22,625 nt of DNA from Bacteroidia bacterium (lineage in GTDB: Bacteria > Bacteroidota > Bacteroidia > Flavobacteriales > Flavobacteriaceae): assembly GCA_018679315.1 (NCBI GenBank), contig JAHHLF010000243.1, positions 1-22,625 of the forward strand, in the 5' to 3' direction. Positions 7,997-15,682 of the stretch are shown in pieces. The notes under the pieces are model-generated. The model made no database searches. It saw nothing but the letters and a program-made list of their open reading frames with translations, and was not told the DNA's origin. The translations under genes and the position numbers were made by a program. The first letter of the stretch is position 1; each line of letters begins with the position of its first letter.

Positions 7997-9634
7997 TTAA
8001 ATACGGAGCCGCCCTTTAGCAACGCCATCTGCCATGATCAATGCATTATATGCATTTACCATTCTGCCAGATCTTGATATCTCACTAAAACTCTTGGCCT
8101 TACTTGGGTCGCCATTAAGGATTACGCTGGTCTTTGAACTTAAACCGGATTGCATTAGTATCTTTTTTACTTGTGGGGCCGACAGTTTGGGATAATAGGA
8201 CATGATCAAAGCAGCGACACCGGATACTGCAGGTGCGGCCATCGAAGTCCCACCTTGAGATTTATAGGAATTGCCTGGTATGGTTGAATAAATACCCGAC
8301 CCTGGTGCGAATACATCTACGTTCTTCTGGCCAAAGTTAGAAAAGGAAGAGATCATCTCAGCCCCATAATTTTGAGTGAGCGACCCAACAACAATAACAT
8401 TATCTGAGATTTCAGTATCGGGGGAATTATTATAATCATTTGGATATTGAGTATTCTCCGAAGCATCGATATCTATGCCGTCATTACCAGCAGCGTGTAC
8501 AATTAGCACATCCTTCGTTGCCGCGTATTTAATAGCGTCATGCACCCATTCTGAATTTAGCGAAAACGACTTTCCAAAACTGCAGTTAATTATTCGTGCA
8601 CCATTATCCACGGCGTATCTGATCCCCAGGGCAATGTCTTTATCATACTCATCCCCATTGGGGACCGCTCGTATACTCATGATCTGAGCGTTATTAGCCA
8701 CTCCTTTTACGCCCACACCATTATTGCGCTCGGCAGCAATGATTCCGGCAACATGCGTGCCGTGGTTTTCATCCGGAAACCTGCTTTGTGGATTTCCATC
8801 ACCATAGCCAAGATCCATCAGATCGTAAGGGTTATCTCCTACTGCATCGCGACCGCTGAAGTTGACATTTAGATTGTAATTCAATTGATCTGAAAAATGC
8901 TTTATTCCATCTTTTACTTCCTCCAGCAGATCAGGAATAGAATCAGAGAAATTAAACATCTGAAGCAATACGGCTATATTTTGCTGAAGGCCGGGATCTT
9001 CGGTTTTAATGGCCGAAACCTCTTTTTTAGTATAATCAGATTTACCCAAATGCCTGCTTACCGCTTCATGGGATTGGGTGACCGCTTGAAGGATCTGCTC
9101 GTATTGCGCTTTGTTTTGACTTGCCTCTGTATAATCTGCTTCCAATTTAGCTCTGGCCTTGGCTTGTAAAGCCGCATCTCCGAGTTTTAAACTGAGGATA
9201 CGGGCCATTTCCAGTTGTTCATTATAGGACTCTCCAAGAAAGTTATAGCCGTGAATGTCATCAACAAAGCCGTTATTATCATCATCAACTCCATTACCAG
9301 GCCTTTCATCTGCATTCGTCCATAAAACACCATCCAGATCCTCGTGTGTTAAGTCAATTCCAGAATCGAGAACGGCAACAACGACCTTCTTGCCCCTCCT
9401 TGTTCCAATAATTTCTGAATACGCCCTATCGACGCTCATGCCTGGAATAGTATCAGAGATAAGGTCTGCATGAGACCAGGTTTGTTCCTGGGTCTCTGTC
9501 AGATCAGAAATTTTTAAGGGTATTGAATCTATATTTTCAACAGGAGTACTGACTAGGGTAGTGCCGCCACAGCTAGCAATAAGTAGTAGTCCAATGGCAT
9601 AAAAAGACCTTGGGAGGGAGAGGGAAATTTTCAT
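7997..9634 (-). CDS. S8 subtilisin-like serine peptidase lipoprotein with large insertion
   Basis: 545 residues from the ATG at 9634. MKISLSLPRS followed by a hydrophobic stretch to LIASC (Cys22) is a lipoprotein signal, so it is expected to be lipid-anchored. The subtilase triad is complete: Asp90 (AVLDSGID), His291 (ENHGTHVAG) and Ser464 (GGTSMAAP), with Asn384 (AAGND) for the oxyanion hole. The Asp and His are 201 residues apart, far more than in a minimal subtilisin. The extra segment contains an acidic VDDDNNGFVDD turn (116-126) and a charged, probably helical region (about 135-250). A longer in-frame start at 9679 exists, but its first codons contain the promoter box at 9667-9674 and it would bury the signal peptide, so I reject it. 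The M1 peptidase follows 16 bases downstream. Confidence 0.93.
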   Translation of the reverse strand: MKISLSLPRSFYAIGLLLIASCGGTTLVSTPVENIDSIPLKISDLTETQEQTWSHADLISDTIPGMSVDRAYSEIIGTRRGKKVVVAVLDSGIDLTHEDLDGVLWTNADERPGNGVDDDNNGFVDDIHGYNFLGESYNEQLEMARILSLKLGDAALQAKARAKLEADYTEASQNKAQYEQILQAVTQSHEAVSRHLGKSDYTKKEVSAIKTEDPGLQQNIAVLLQMFNFSDSIPDLLEEVKDGIKHFSDQLNYNLNVNFSGRDAVGDNPYDLMDLGYGDGNPQSRFPDENHGTHVAGIIAAERNNGVGVKGVANNAQIMSIRAVPNGDEYDKDIALGIRYAVDNGARIINCSFGKSFSLNSEWVHDAIKYAATKDVLIVHAAGNDGIDIDASENTQYPNDYNNSPDTEISDNVIVVGSLTQNYGAEMISSFSNFGQKNVDVFAPGSGIYSTIPGNSYKSQGGTSMAAPAVSGVAALIMSYYPKLSAPQVKKILMQSGLSSKTSVILNGDPSKAKSFSEISRSGRMVNAYNALIMADGVAKGRLRI

Positions 9635-9666
9635 AAAAAGATATATTAAAAGTAGTGTATAGGGCA

Positions 9667-9674
9667 CAAAAATA
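9667..9674 (-). promoter_or_regulatory. -7 promoter box for the S8/M1 peptidase operon
   Basis: On the minus strand this reads TATTTTTG, an exact match to the Bacteroidota -7 consensus TAnnTTTG. Transcription would begin near 9660, leaving a leader of about 26 bases before the ATG at 9634. I see no convincing TTTG -33 element at the usual distance. Confidence 0.55.
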
Positions 9675-9725
9675 ATCATATTCCCGTGAATGATACTGTT
9701 AAGGTTTCCTCAAGAATAAAGCCAA

Positions 9726-10586
9726 TTATTGGAATACCTCATTAAAGGAATATGTATTTGCGAGTCTGACGCCCTTTTCTGTGTGTTGCAAGGTGCAGAT
9801 TTCATGATGGGCATCATGCTCTAAAAACAATAGGTAGTCATTGTCTGCAGCCTCATTCAGAAAGGAGGCCTTTTCTTCTAATGTTAGTAAAGGACGCGTA
9901 TCATAACCCATGACATAAGGAAGAGGTATATGACCTGTAGTCGGGATAAGATCTGCCATAAAAACGAGGGTTTTACCCTTATAAGAAATATGCGGGAGCA
10001 TCTGTTTCTCTGTATGGCCGTCGACGAACAAGATCTCAAATCCCAACGCTTCGGATACCAATTTCTTTGATTCAACAGGGGCGATAAATTGCAATTGACC
10101 ACTTTCTTCCATGGGGAGTAAATTCTCTTTTAAAAAGGAAGCCTTCTCCCGTGCATTTGGATGAATAGCCCAATCCCAATGCGCCTGATTACTCCAGAAG
10201 ACAGCATTTTTGAAAGCAGGTTCATAACCCGTCTTGTCCTTGTTCCATTTTACGCAACCTCCACAATGATCAAAATGCAAATGTGTCATAAAAACATCTG
10301 TAATGTCGTCTGAATGAAAACCGTATTTTTCAAGGGACTTATGCAAGCTGTGATCGCCCCAGAGATGGTAGTAGCTGAAGAATTTTTCTGATTGTTTGTT
10401 TCCCAAACCAGAATCTATGAGGATCAACTTGTCACCATCTTCAATGAGTAAACATCTCATGGCCATATCGATCAGATTGTTTGCATCTGCCGGGTTTGTC
10501 CGCGACCAAAGGGTTTTAGGAACTACGCCAAACATAGCACCCCCATCTAACTTAAAATTACCGGTTTCTATGGGATATATTTTCAC
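9726..10586 (-). CDS. MBL-fold metallohydrolase (YtnP/lactonase-like branch)
   Basis: 286 residues with the metal-binding motif HLHFDH at 102-107, complete for a two-metal site, and further His and Asp residues downstream (VDGHTE, FMADLIP, LEHDAHHE). The general shape resembles YtnP-type lactone hydrolases, but the substrate cannot be assigned. I chose GTG at 10586, giving a product that begins KIYPIETGNFKLDGG, the conserved start of the family. The only longer frame begins with TTG at 10637 inside the transporter gene and adds an unconserved stretch. With the GTG start the gap to the SulP gene is 16 bases. It is the last gene of the USP/SulP/MBL operon. Confidence 0.88.
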   Translation of the reverse strand: MKIYPIETGNFKLDGGAMFGVVPKTLWSRTNPADANNLIDMAMRCLLIEDGDKLILIDSGLGNKQSEKFFSYYHLWGDHSLHKSLEKYGFHSDDITDVFMTHLHFDHCGGCVKWNKDKTGYEPAFKNAVFWSNQAHWDWAIHPNAREKASFLKENLLPMEESGQLQFIAPVESKKLVSEALGFEILFVDGHTEKQMLPHISYKGKTLVFMADLIPTTGHIPLPYVMGYDTRPLLTLEEKASFLNEAADNDYLLFLEHDAHHEICTLQHTEKGVRLANTYSFNEVFQ

Positions 10587-10602
10587 GGGTTTTAGGTTTA
10601 CT

Positions 10603-12804
10603 TTATTTCTGAAGGAGCGCACGCAATTCCAGCCCAAAATAGATCATGGCCCGTATTTCATTTACGCCCAAGAGGCGCTCTTTTTTTAGGATCATTATGG
10701 CATTTCCGTTCGATTCTACATGGTAGAAAGGATGACTTTCCAAAAAGAGAATTAACTCATCAGTAAAAATTAAAAGTACAGCTTCACGATCTTGGCCGCT
10801 CAAATGAAAACGACGGTTAAAGTAATCATGATTCGGGATTATGACCTCTCTAAACCCGGCACCGGTGTACAAGAAACTTAATAAGCCCTCCCTGTCTAAG
10901 GTAAAAATTGGAAGTGAACGTTCTAACGTAATGTACATCAAAGTAGATTTGATAACTTCTTTTGCAATAAATTCTCCCTCAGTAAACTCAACATCCAGCA
11001 CCTTACACACTTCATGCTCATCCTGCAGGGTGTTATAGAAGTATCTAATTTCCCTACTTCTGAAGAATACAAAACCTGAAAGAAAATCAACCTCTATGTT
11101 TTTGTTGGCTCGATAAGACCAGTGATAATCAGCTGCCGTATTTTCCAGATCAGACTGCCGTTTAGTAAAATAACGCTCAATAGGCTTTAAGGGATCAAAA
11201 GGCAGGATCTTCCTTACGGCAAAAGGGTGAACCGAGACTGCATCATGCTTATCTAATCCAATAATTTCAATGCTCCCTCCTTTTTTGGTAAAGGTGTCTG
11301 TATAGTTTTGCAAGCCCTCCATTACGGTGTGATCGACAAAATTCACCATAGAAAAATCCAAGACTACAGTTTCACTTTCAGGCACAGCATCCAGCTTGTT
11401 TTTAAGCTTATAGAAATTGACAAAACTGCTAAAATACTTTACGCTGATATAGTAATTGCCCTCATCTGCCTCCTTAAACATAAGGATGTTGGGCTTAAAG
11501 AGATTTCCTATAAATAGGCCGATATTTTTGTTGATGATAATGTGGATGATGAAAGTGACAAGAATTCCCACACTTATTCCGGTAATCAGATTGGTGAAAA
11601 TGGTGGTAAAGAAAGTGATCAGGAAAATAGCAAATTGTTCCTTGCCGATACCCGCAATTCTTCTGAATAATTCCGGACTCGCCAGCTTATAGCCGGTATA
11701 CACCAAAATCGCCGCCAGGGCTGCAAGTGGGATACGCCTTAGCTGCTCCTGGAACAATAAAACCAGGGCCAGTAGGATCAAGCCGTGGAAAAAGTTCGCT
11801 GAACGATCGGTGGCTCCATTATTTACATTGACAGAACTTCGCGCAATTACCGTAACTACATTGAGCCCTCCCAGGAATCCACTTATTATAGAAGCAAGAC
11901 CAAGTGCTTTAAGATCTTTATTGACATTTGATCTCCGATTTTCAGGATCAAGCTTATCTAAGGCCTTAATACTGAGCAGAGATTCGATGCTTGCAATAAA
12001 CGTAATAGCAAAAACAGCCACAACAAATTCTTGTGTAAATGCTTTGCTGAAATCGGGGAATGCTAAATTGGTTAGCACGTTGTCTGGAATATTTACGAGG
12101 TACTTTTCAGAGAGCGGATAAGGAATGGTAAGCCAAGAACACACGTAGCTGAACCCTACTGTAAGGATTAGTATCCACATGGGCGCAGGGATCAAGTGAA
12201 AATATGGATTTCGGATTTTAGAATAAAATACCATGATCAAAAGACTAATGACACCAACAGCTGCAGCTGCCCAGATAGCCGAATCCATGCTTTTGGTCAC
12301 ATCCCACATTCCGGCTGGGATTTGAGCTAGAAGTGAAACGATACTCCCCTTTGCATCGGCATTGCCGATCATGATATGAAATTGTTTAGACAAAATGCCA
12401 ACACCAATAGCTGCCAGCATACCCTGAATAGCTGAAGCCGGAAAGAAATCGGAAAGCCGACCAAGTTTTAAGAAACCCAGAATAAGCATTAAAGCGCCTG
12501 AAACGACAATGGCTGCGAGTGTAAATAAATAGCCCTGGTACATATCTCCTGCCCCCAAGGCCGTAATGGCTCCGAGCAAAACAATGACAAGTCCGTTTCC
12601 GGGGCCGGTGATAGTCACATGCGAACCCCCTAATAAGGATACCACAATCCCCCCAACTACAGCAGCGATGATCCCTGAAATTGGAGGCGCCTCACTTGCT
12701 AATGCTAACCCCAAGCCCAGTGGAAGCGCTATTAATGATACCACAAAACCAGAAAAGATATTCTTGGGTATCGACTTTAAAAATGCAGTAGAAGTCTTGC
12801 TCAC
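10603..12804 (-). CDS. SulP/SLC26 family anion transporter with STAS domain and C-terminal extension
   Basis: 733 residues. About 15-430 form the SulP membrane domain: many hydrophobic helices, an early PLGLGLALASEAPP motif, ITGPGNGL near 65-72, and the ASIESLLS motif near 271-278. A STAS domain follows at about 443-522, with VVLDFSMVNFVDHTVMEGL as its core. Family members carry sulfate, bicarbonate or other anions, often with sodium or protons; which one cannot be read here, and no carbonic anhydrase is adjacent. After STAS come about 200 further residues (530-733), soluble in character, that I cannot assign. The start is GTG at 12804, overlapping the USP stop as GTGA, so translation is probably coupled. 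Confidence 0.92.
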   Translation of the reverse strand: MSKTSTAFLKSIPKNIFSGFVVSLIALPLGLGLALASEAPPISGIIAAVVGGIVVSLLGGSHVTITGPGNGLVIVLLGAITALGAGDMYQGYLFTLAAIVVSGALMLILGFLKLGRLSDFFPASAIQGMLAAIGVGILSKQFHIMIGNADAKGSIVSLLAQIPAGMWDVTKSMDSAIWAAAAVGVISLLIMVFYSKIRNPYFHLIPAPMWILILTVGFSYVCSWLTIPYPLSEKYLVNIPDNVLTNLAFPDFSKAFTQEFVVAVFAITFIASIESLLSIKALDKLDPENRRSNVNKDLKALGLASIISGFLGGLNVVTVIARSSVNVNNGATDRSANFFHGLILLALVLLFQEQLRRIPLAALAAILVYTGYKLASPELFRRIAGIGKEQFAIFLITFFTTIFTNLITGISVGILVTFIIHIIINKNIGLFIGNLFKPNILMFKEADEGNYYISVKYFSSFVNFYKLKNKLDAVPESETVVLDFSMVNFVDHTVMEGLQNYTDTFTKKGGSIEIIGLDKHDAVSVHPFAVRKILPFDPLKPIERYFTKRQSDLENTAADYHWSYRANKNIEVDFLSGFVFFRSREIRYFYNTLQDEHEVCKVLDVEFTEGEFIAKEVIKSTLMYITLERSLPIFTLDREGLLSFLYTGAGFREVIIPNHDYFNRRFHLSGQDREAVLLIFTDELILFLESHPFYHVESNGNAIMILKKERLLGVNEIRAMIYFGLELRALLQK

Positions 12805-13688
12805 GACTTGTTCCTAATTATTAATACATCCGTTGGGAGATCGCTAAGTATATATTCAATATCATGAGGGAATATGCGGTCTAGCACACCTGATTTCCTT
12901 GGTGCATTCATAACAAGAAGATCGGCTCTTACAACTTCTGCATAATGACCAATGGAGTAACCCCTTTTGCCAAAAATGCTCTGTGTTTTTATAGATAAGC
13001 CAGCAGTAAGCTCTTCTGGCATTTCCTCCAGAATATGCTGAACCCTGGATTCCTCCCTGGCCTTTAACTTTTCTTTCCTCAAGGTTGCACGCCTAAGTGA
13101 GCTGTCATCTTCGACGGTTACCTGAACTTCCTGCTGTCTGATCTCTTCGACAATGGTGACTTGCTTAGCGCCTAATACCGATGCCATATACAAGGCACGG
13201 TGAATTGCGACCGGGGTATCAGGATCATCGAGCCCGTTAACGACAACATGTTGACAGGGCACCCGGACAGCCGCCGGTTTAACAAGGAGAAGTACGGAAC
13301 AAGCTACTTTCCTGGTAAGTTTACGCGCAATGGAACCTACATAGAAGGTGAACACATTTTCATGCTGCATGGCTCCGAGAACCAACAGGTCTACGTTAAA
13401 GGAATGGCTGGCTTCTAAAATGGTTTCGACAGGATCTCCTGTCTCCCAATGCACCTCAAAGTCCAGGTCTTCGTACTCAATTCTATCAAGGATGCCATTT
13501 ATTTTATGGCCTTTGTCTGCCGTTTTTTCTCCGACATGTAATAAAATTAACTTGGATTTAAAGAAATGCGCGAGCCTGGAGGTTTCCATGATATTGATCT
13601 CCAGTGTAGGCGAGAAGGCAAATCCAAACAACATGGATCTAAATGGCTGTTGTACCAAATCAAAAATGAGTTTGGCCGAATATACCAT
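12801..13688 (-). CDS. Universal stress protein with two Usp domains
   Basis: 295 residues in two Usp-like halves, about 18-137 and 145-293. In the first half the ATP-site pattern G-2X-G-9X-G-S/T is kept in spacing as Gly105, Gln108, Gly118-Ser119, with the middle glycine lost. In the second half the same positions are Asn261, Arg264 and Pro274-His275, so nucleotide binding there is doubtful. A charged linker (about 195-225) is predicted to be helical. It is the first gene of an operon with the SulP transporter (4-base overlap) and an MBL hydrolase, which suggests a regulatory or accessory role for anion transport (inference). The ATG at 13688 gives about 18 residues before the usual Usp start at MLFGFAFSP; an internal ATG at that point is possible. 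Confidence 0.9.
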   Translation of the reverse strand: MVYSAKLIFDLVQQPFRSMLFGFAFSPTLEINIMETSRLAHFFKSKLILLHVGEKTADKGHKINGILDRIEYEDLDFEVHWETGDPVETILEASHSFNVDLLVLGAMQHENVFTFYVGSIARKLTRKVACSVLLLVKPAAVRVPCQHVVVNGLDDPDTPVAIHRALYMASVLGAKQVTIVEEIRQQEVQVTVEDDSSLRRATLRKEKLKAREESRVQHILEEMPEELTAGLSIKTQSIFGKRGYSIGHYAEVVRADLLVMNAPRKSGVLDRIFPHDIEYILSDLPTDVLIIRNKS

Positions 13689-13828
13689 TTAATAATAGGA
13701 TGGATAGGGAATATGTATTTAGACATTTCTAAAAATGATTTATTTTCAATTATATTTCGGATTGGTTTGCCAAAGACGAGCCATTTGAAAGCTTGAAATA
13801 AGTGGGATCAAGAAATAAACAATAATCA
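13689..13828. promoter_or_regulatory. Divergent intergenic region, USP operon / antiporter
   Basis: This 140-base AT-rich gap must start both transcripts. Two near-consensus -7 boxes overlap in its middle: TATAATTG on the minus strand (13747-13754), with TTTG 16 bases upstream of it, and TATATTTC on the plus strand (13751-13758). Each has one mismatch to TAnnTTTG. Short inverted repeats are present, such as CATTT/AAATG at 13725-13738, but none is strong. Confidence 0.3.
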
Positions 13829-15682
13829 ATGCTAGAACTTGCCGGGATAATTATACTTGGAATTTGTGCACAATGGCTTGCATGGAGGCTCAAACTACCT
13901 GCCATTTTACCCCTCATTCTGATTGGATTGCTGGTAGGCCCGATCGCTACGTTGTATACAGAAGACGGCTCAAAACTAATTGAACCGATATGGAATGGCA
14001 AGAGTGGACTTTTTCCGGGAGACGGACTCTATTATTTTGTTTCCCTGGCGATTAGCATTATTCTTTTTGAAGGCGGACTCACATTAAAAAGATCTGAGAT
14101 AAGATCTGTCGGACCTGTTATCACTAAGCTGATCACCCTTGGTACGCTAGTTACCTTCATCGGTGGCGGACTCGCAGCAAAAGCTATTTTTGGACTTAGT
14201 TGGCAGCTGTCATTTTTATTTTCGGCCCTGATCATTGTGACCGGACCGACTGTGATCACGCCAATCCTCAGAAATATTCCACTTAAAAAAGATATTTCCG
14301 CTGTTCTTAAATGGGAGGGGATATTAATAGATCCGATCGGTGCCCTTGTAGCTGTATTGGTATTCAATTTTATCAGTGTCGGAGGGGGACAGGCCTATAC
14401 GACTACAGCATTAATGGAATTTGGAAAGATCCTACTATTTGGCTTCACTTTCGGCTTCACCTTTGCCCATGGCTTGGCATACGTTATTAAACGAAATCTA
14501 ATACCCCACTACCTCCTGAATGTGGTAATACTTTCCGTAGTCCTACTGGTTTTCGTTGTATCAGACATTTTTGCACATGAATCAGGATTACTGGCTGTTG
14601 TCGTGATGGGAATGGTCATGGGGAATATGAACCTGCCTAATATCAAGGAGCTACTTTATTTTAAAGAATCATTGAGCGTGCTATTGATCTCCATTTTATT
14701 TATCCTCCTTGCAGCAAACATCAACGTAGAGGATATGCTATTGATGTATACCTGGAAAACTGCCCTTCTTTTCCTCGCTGTAGTGTTTCTGATAAGGCCC
14801 ATTGGCGTATTTCTTAGCGCGAGGCAATCTGGCCTAAAGGTCAATGAAAAACTTTTTATTAGTTGGGTAGGACCCCGGGGAATTGTCGCGGCGGGGATAG
14901 CCTCTCTTTTTGGTTCTAAATTGTTATCGCAGGGAGAACCAGGCGCCGAATATATTACACCCCTGGTATTTATGATCGTTTTGGGAACGGTACTATTGAA
15001 TGCTACGACTGCCCGGCTTTTTGCCAAACTTGCCAAGGTATATCTGACAAACTCAGACGGCATATTAATAATCGGCGCATCAAAATCCGCGCAACTCATA
15101 GGGGATTATTTAAGAAAAAATGATCGCCATGTAGTCCTGATAGACAACAATGAACGCAATATTGAAAACGCCAAAGAACTAGGGGTTGAAGCCATGGTAG
15201 CTAATATCTTTTCGGATACGCTAACAGACAATATTGAACTGAATGATGTGGGCTTTCTGTTCGCCATGACTGGAAATGATGAGATCAATACCTATGCTAT
15301 TGAGAAATTTAAAAATGTATTTGGCGAGAATGGTTCCTTTCGATTGATCAATGAAATTGAAAGGAATGATCCTATGAAGATTTCAAAGGAAAGCCTTTTT
15401 TCAAAGAATTTGGATTTTGTCACTTTGAATGAGATCACCAGGCGTTTTCCGTCGGTTTTTGAATTGGACATTAAGAATGAGGAACATTATAAGAAACTGA
15501 TGAAGATGATTGAGGCGGATCAAAATGTAGCACCGATATTTATAAAAGATGAGAATGGTCAACTCACCGTATTATCCCTTGGTAACGGTCAAGTTGCTGA
15601 ATTAAAGGAAGCAAAAAAAATAGTTTGTATTGGAAAAATGCCGGATGTTGATGTGCTTGCCGAGGCGCGGAAAGAAAATTAA
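13829..15682 (+). CDS. CPA1-type cation/proton antiporter with C-terminal TrkA-N-like domain
   Basis: 617 residues. About 1-405 form a monovalent cation/proton antiporter membrane domain with some 12 hydrophobic helices. Visible family marks are FEGGLTL (80-86), VTGPTVITPILR (137-148), the ion-site EGILIDPIGA (163-172, Asp168) and the WVGPRGIVAAG helix (346-356, Arg349). A cytoplasmic Rossmann-like region follows at about 409-530, similar to TrkA-N/RCK domains, then about 85 residues resembling a regulatory tail. The glycine motif there is degenerate (GASKSA instead of GxGxxG), although the acidic residue Asp439 after the second strand (VVLIDNN) is kept. It probably exports Na+ or K+ in exchange for protons; ion choice is not readable. 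It is divergent from the USP/SulP operon and its stop is interlocked with that of lepA. Confidence 0.92.
   Translation: MLELAGIIILGICAQWLAWRLKLPAILPLILIGLLVGPIATLYTEDGSKLIEPIWNGKSGLFPGDGLYYFVSLAISIILFEGGLTLKRSEIRSVGPVITKLITLGTLVTFIGGGLAAKAIFGLSWQLSFLFSALIIVTGPTVITPILRNIPLKKDISAVLKWEGILIDPIGALVAVLVFNFISVGGGQAYTTTALMEFGKILLFGFTFGFTFAHGLAYVIKRNLIPHYLLNVVILSVVLLVFVVSDIFAHESGLLAVVVMGMVMGNMNLPNIKELLYFKESLSVLLISILFILLAANINVEDMLLMYTWKTALLFLAVVFLIRPIGVFLSARQSGLKVNEKLFISWVGPRGIVAAGIASLFGSKLLSQGEPGAEYITPLVFMIVLGTVLLNATTARLFAKLAKVYLTNSDGILIIGASKSAQLIGDYLRKNDRHVVLIDNNERNIENAKELGVEAMVANIFSDTLTDNIELNDVGFLFAMTGNDEINTYAIEKFKNVFGENGSFRLINEIERNDPMKISKESLFSKNLDFVTLNEITRRFPSVFELDIKNEEHYKKLMKMIEADQNVAPIFIKDENGQLTVLSLGNGQVAELKEAKKIVCIGKMPDVDVLAEARKEN

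Noticed and set aside
9667..9694. Hairpin plus T-rich run as an intrinsic terminator after the MBL hydrolase gene
   Set aside because: The arms pair only with a two-base bulge and few G-C pairs, and the T-rich run is better explained as the TATTTTTG promoter box.
10587..10637. Longer MBL hydrolase starting at TTG 10637
   Set aside because: It overlaps the SulP coding end and adds residues that do not fit the conserved family N-terminus starting at GTG 10586.
14656..15099. Minus-strand 147-codon open frame inside the antiporter gene
   Set aside because: It is antisense to membrane helices with clear family motifs; the composition looks like a reverse-complement artefact.
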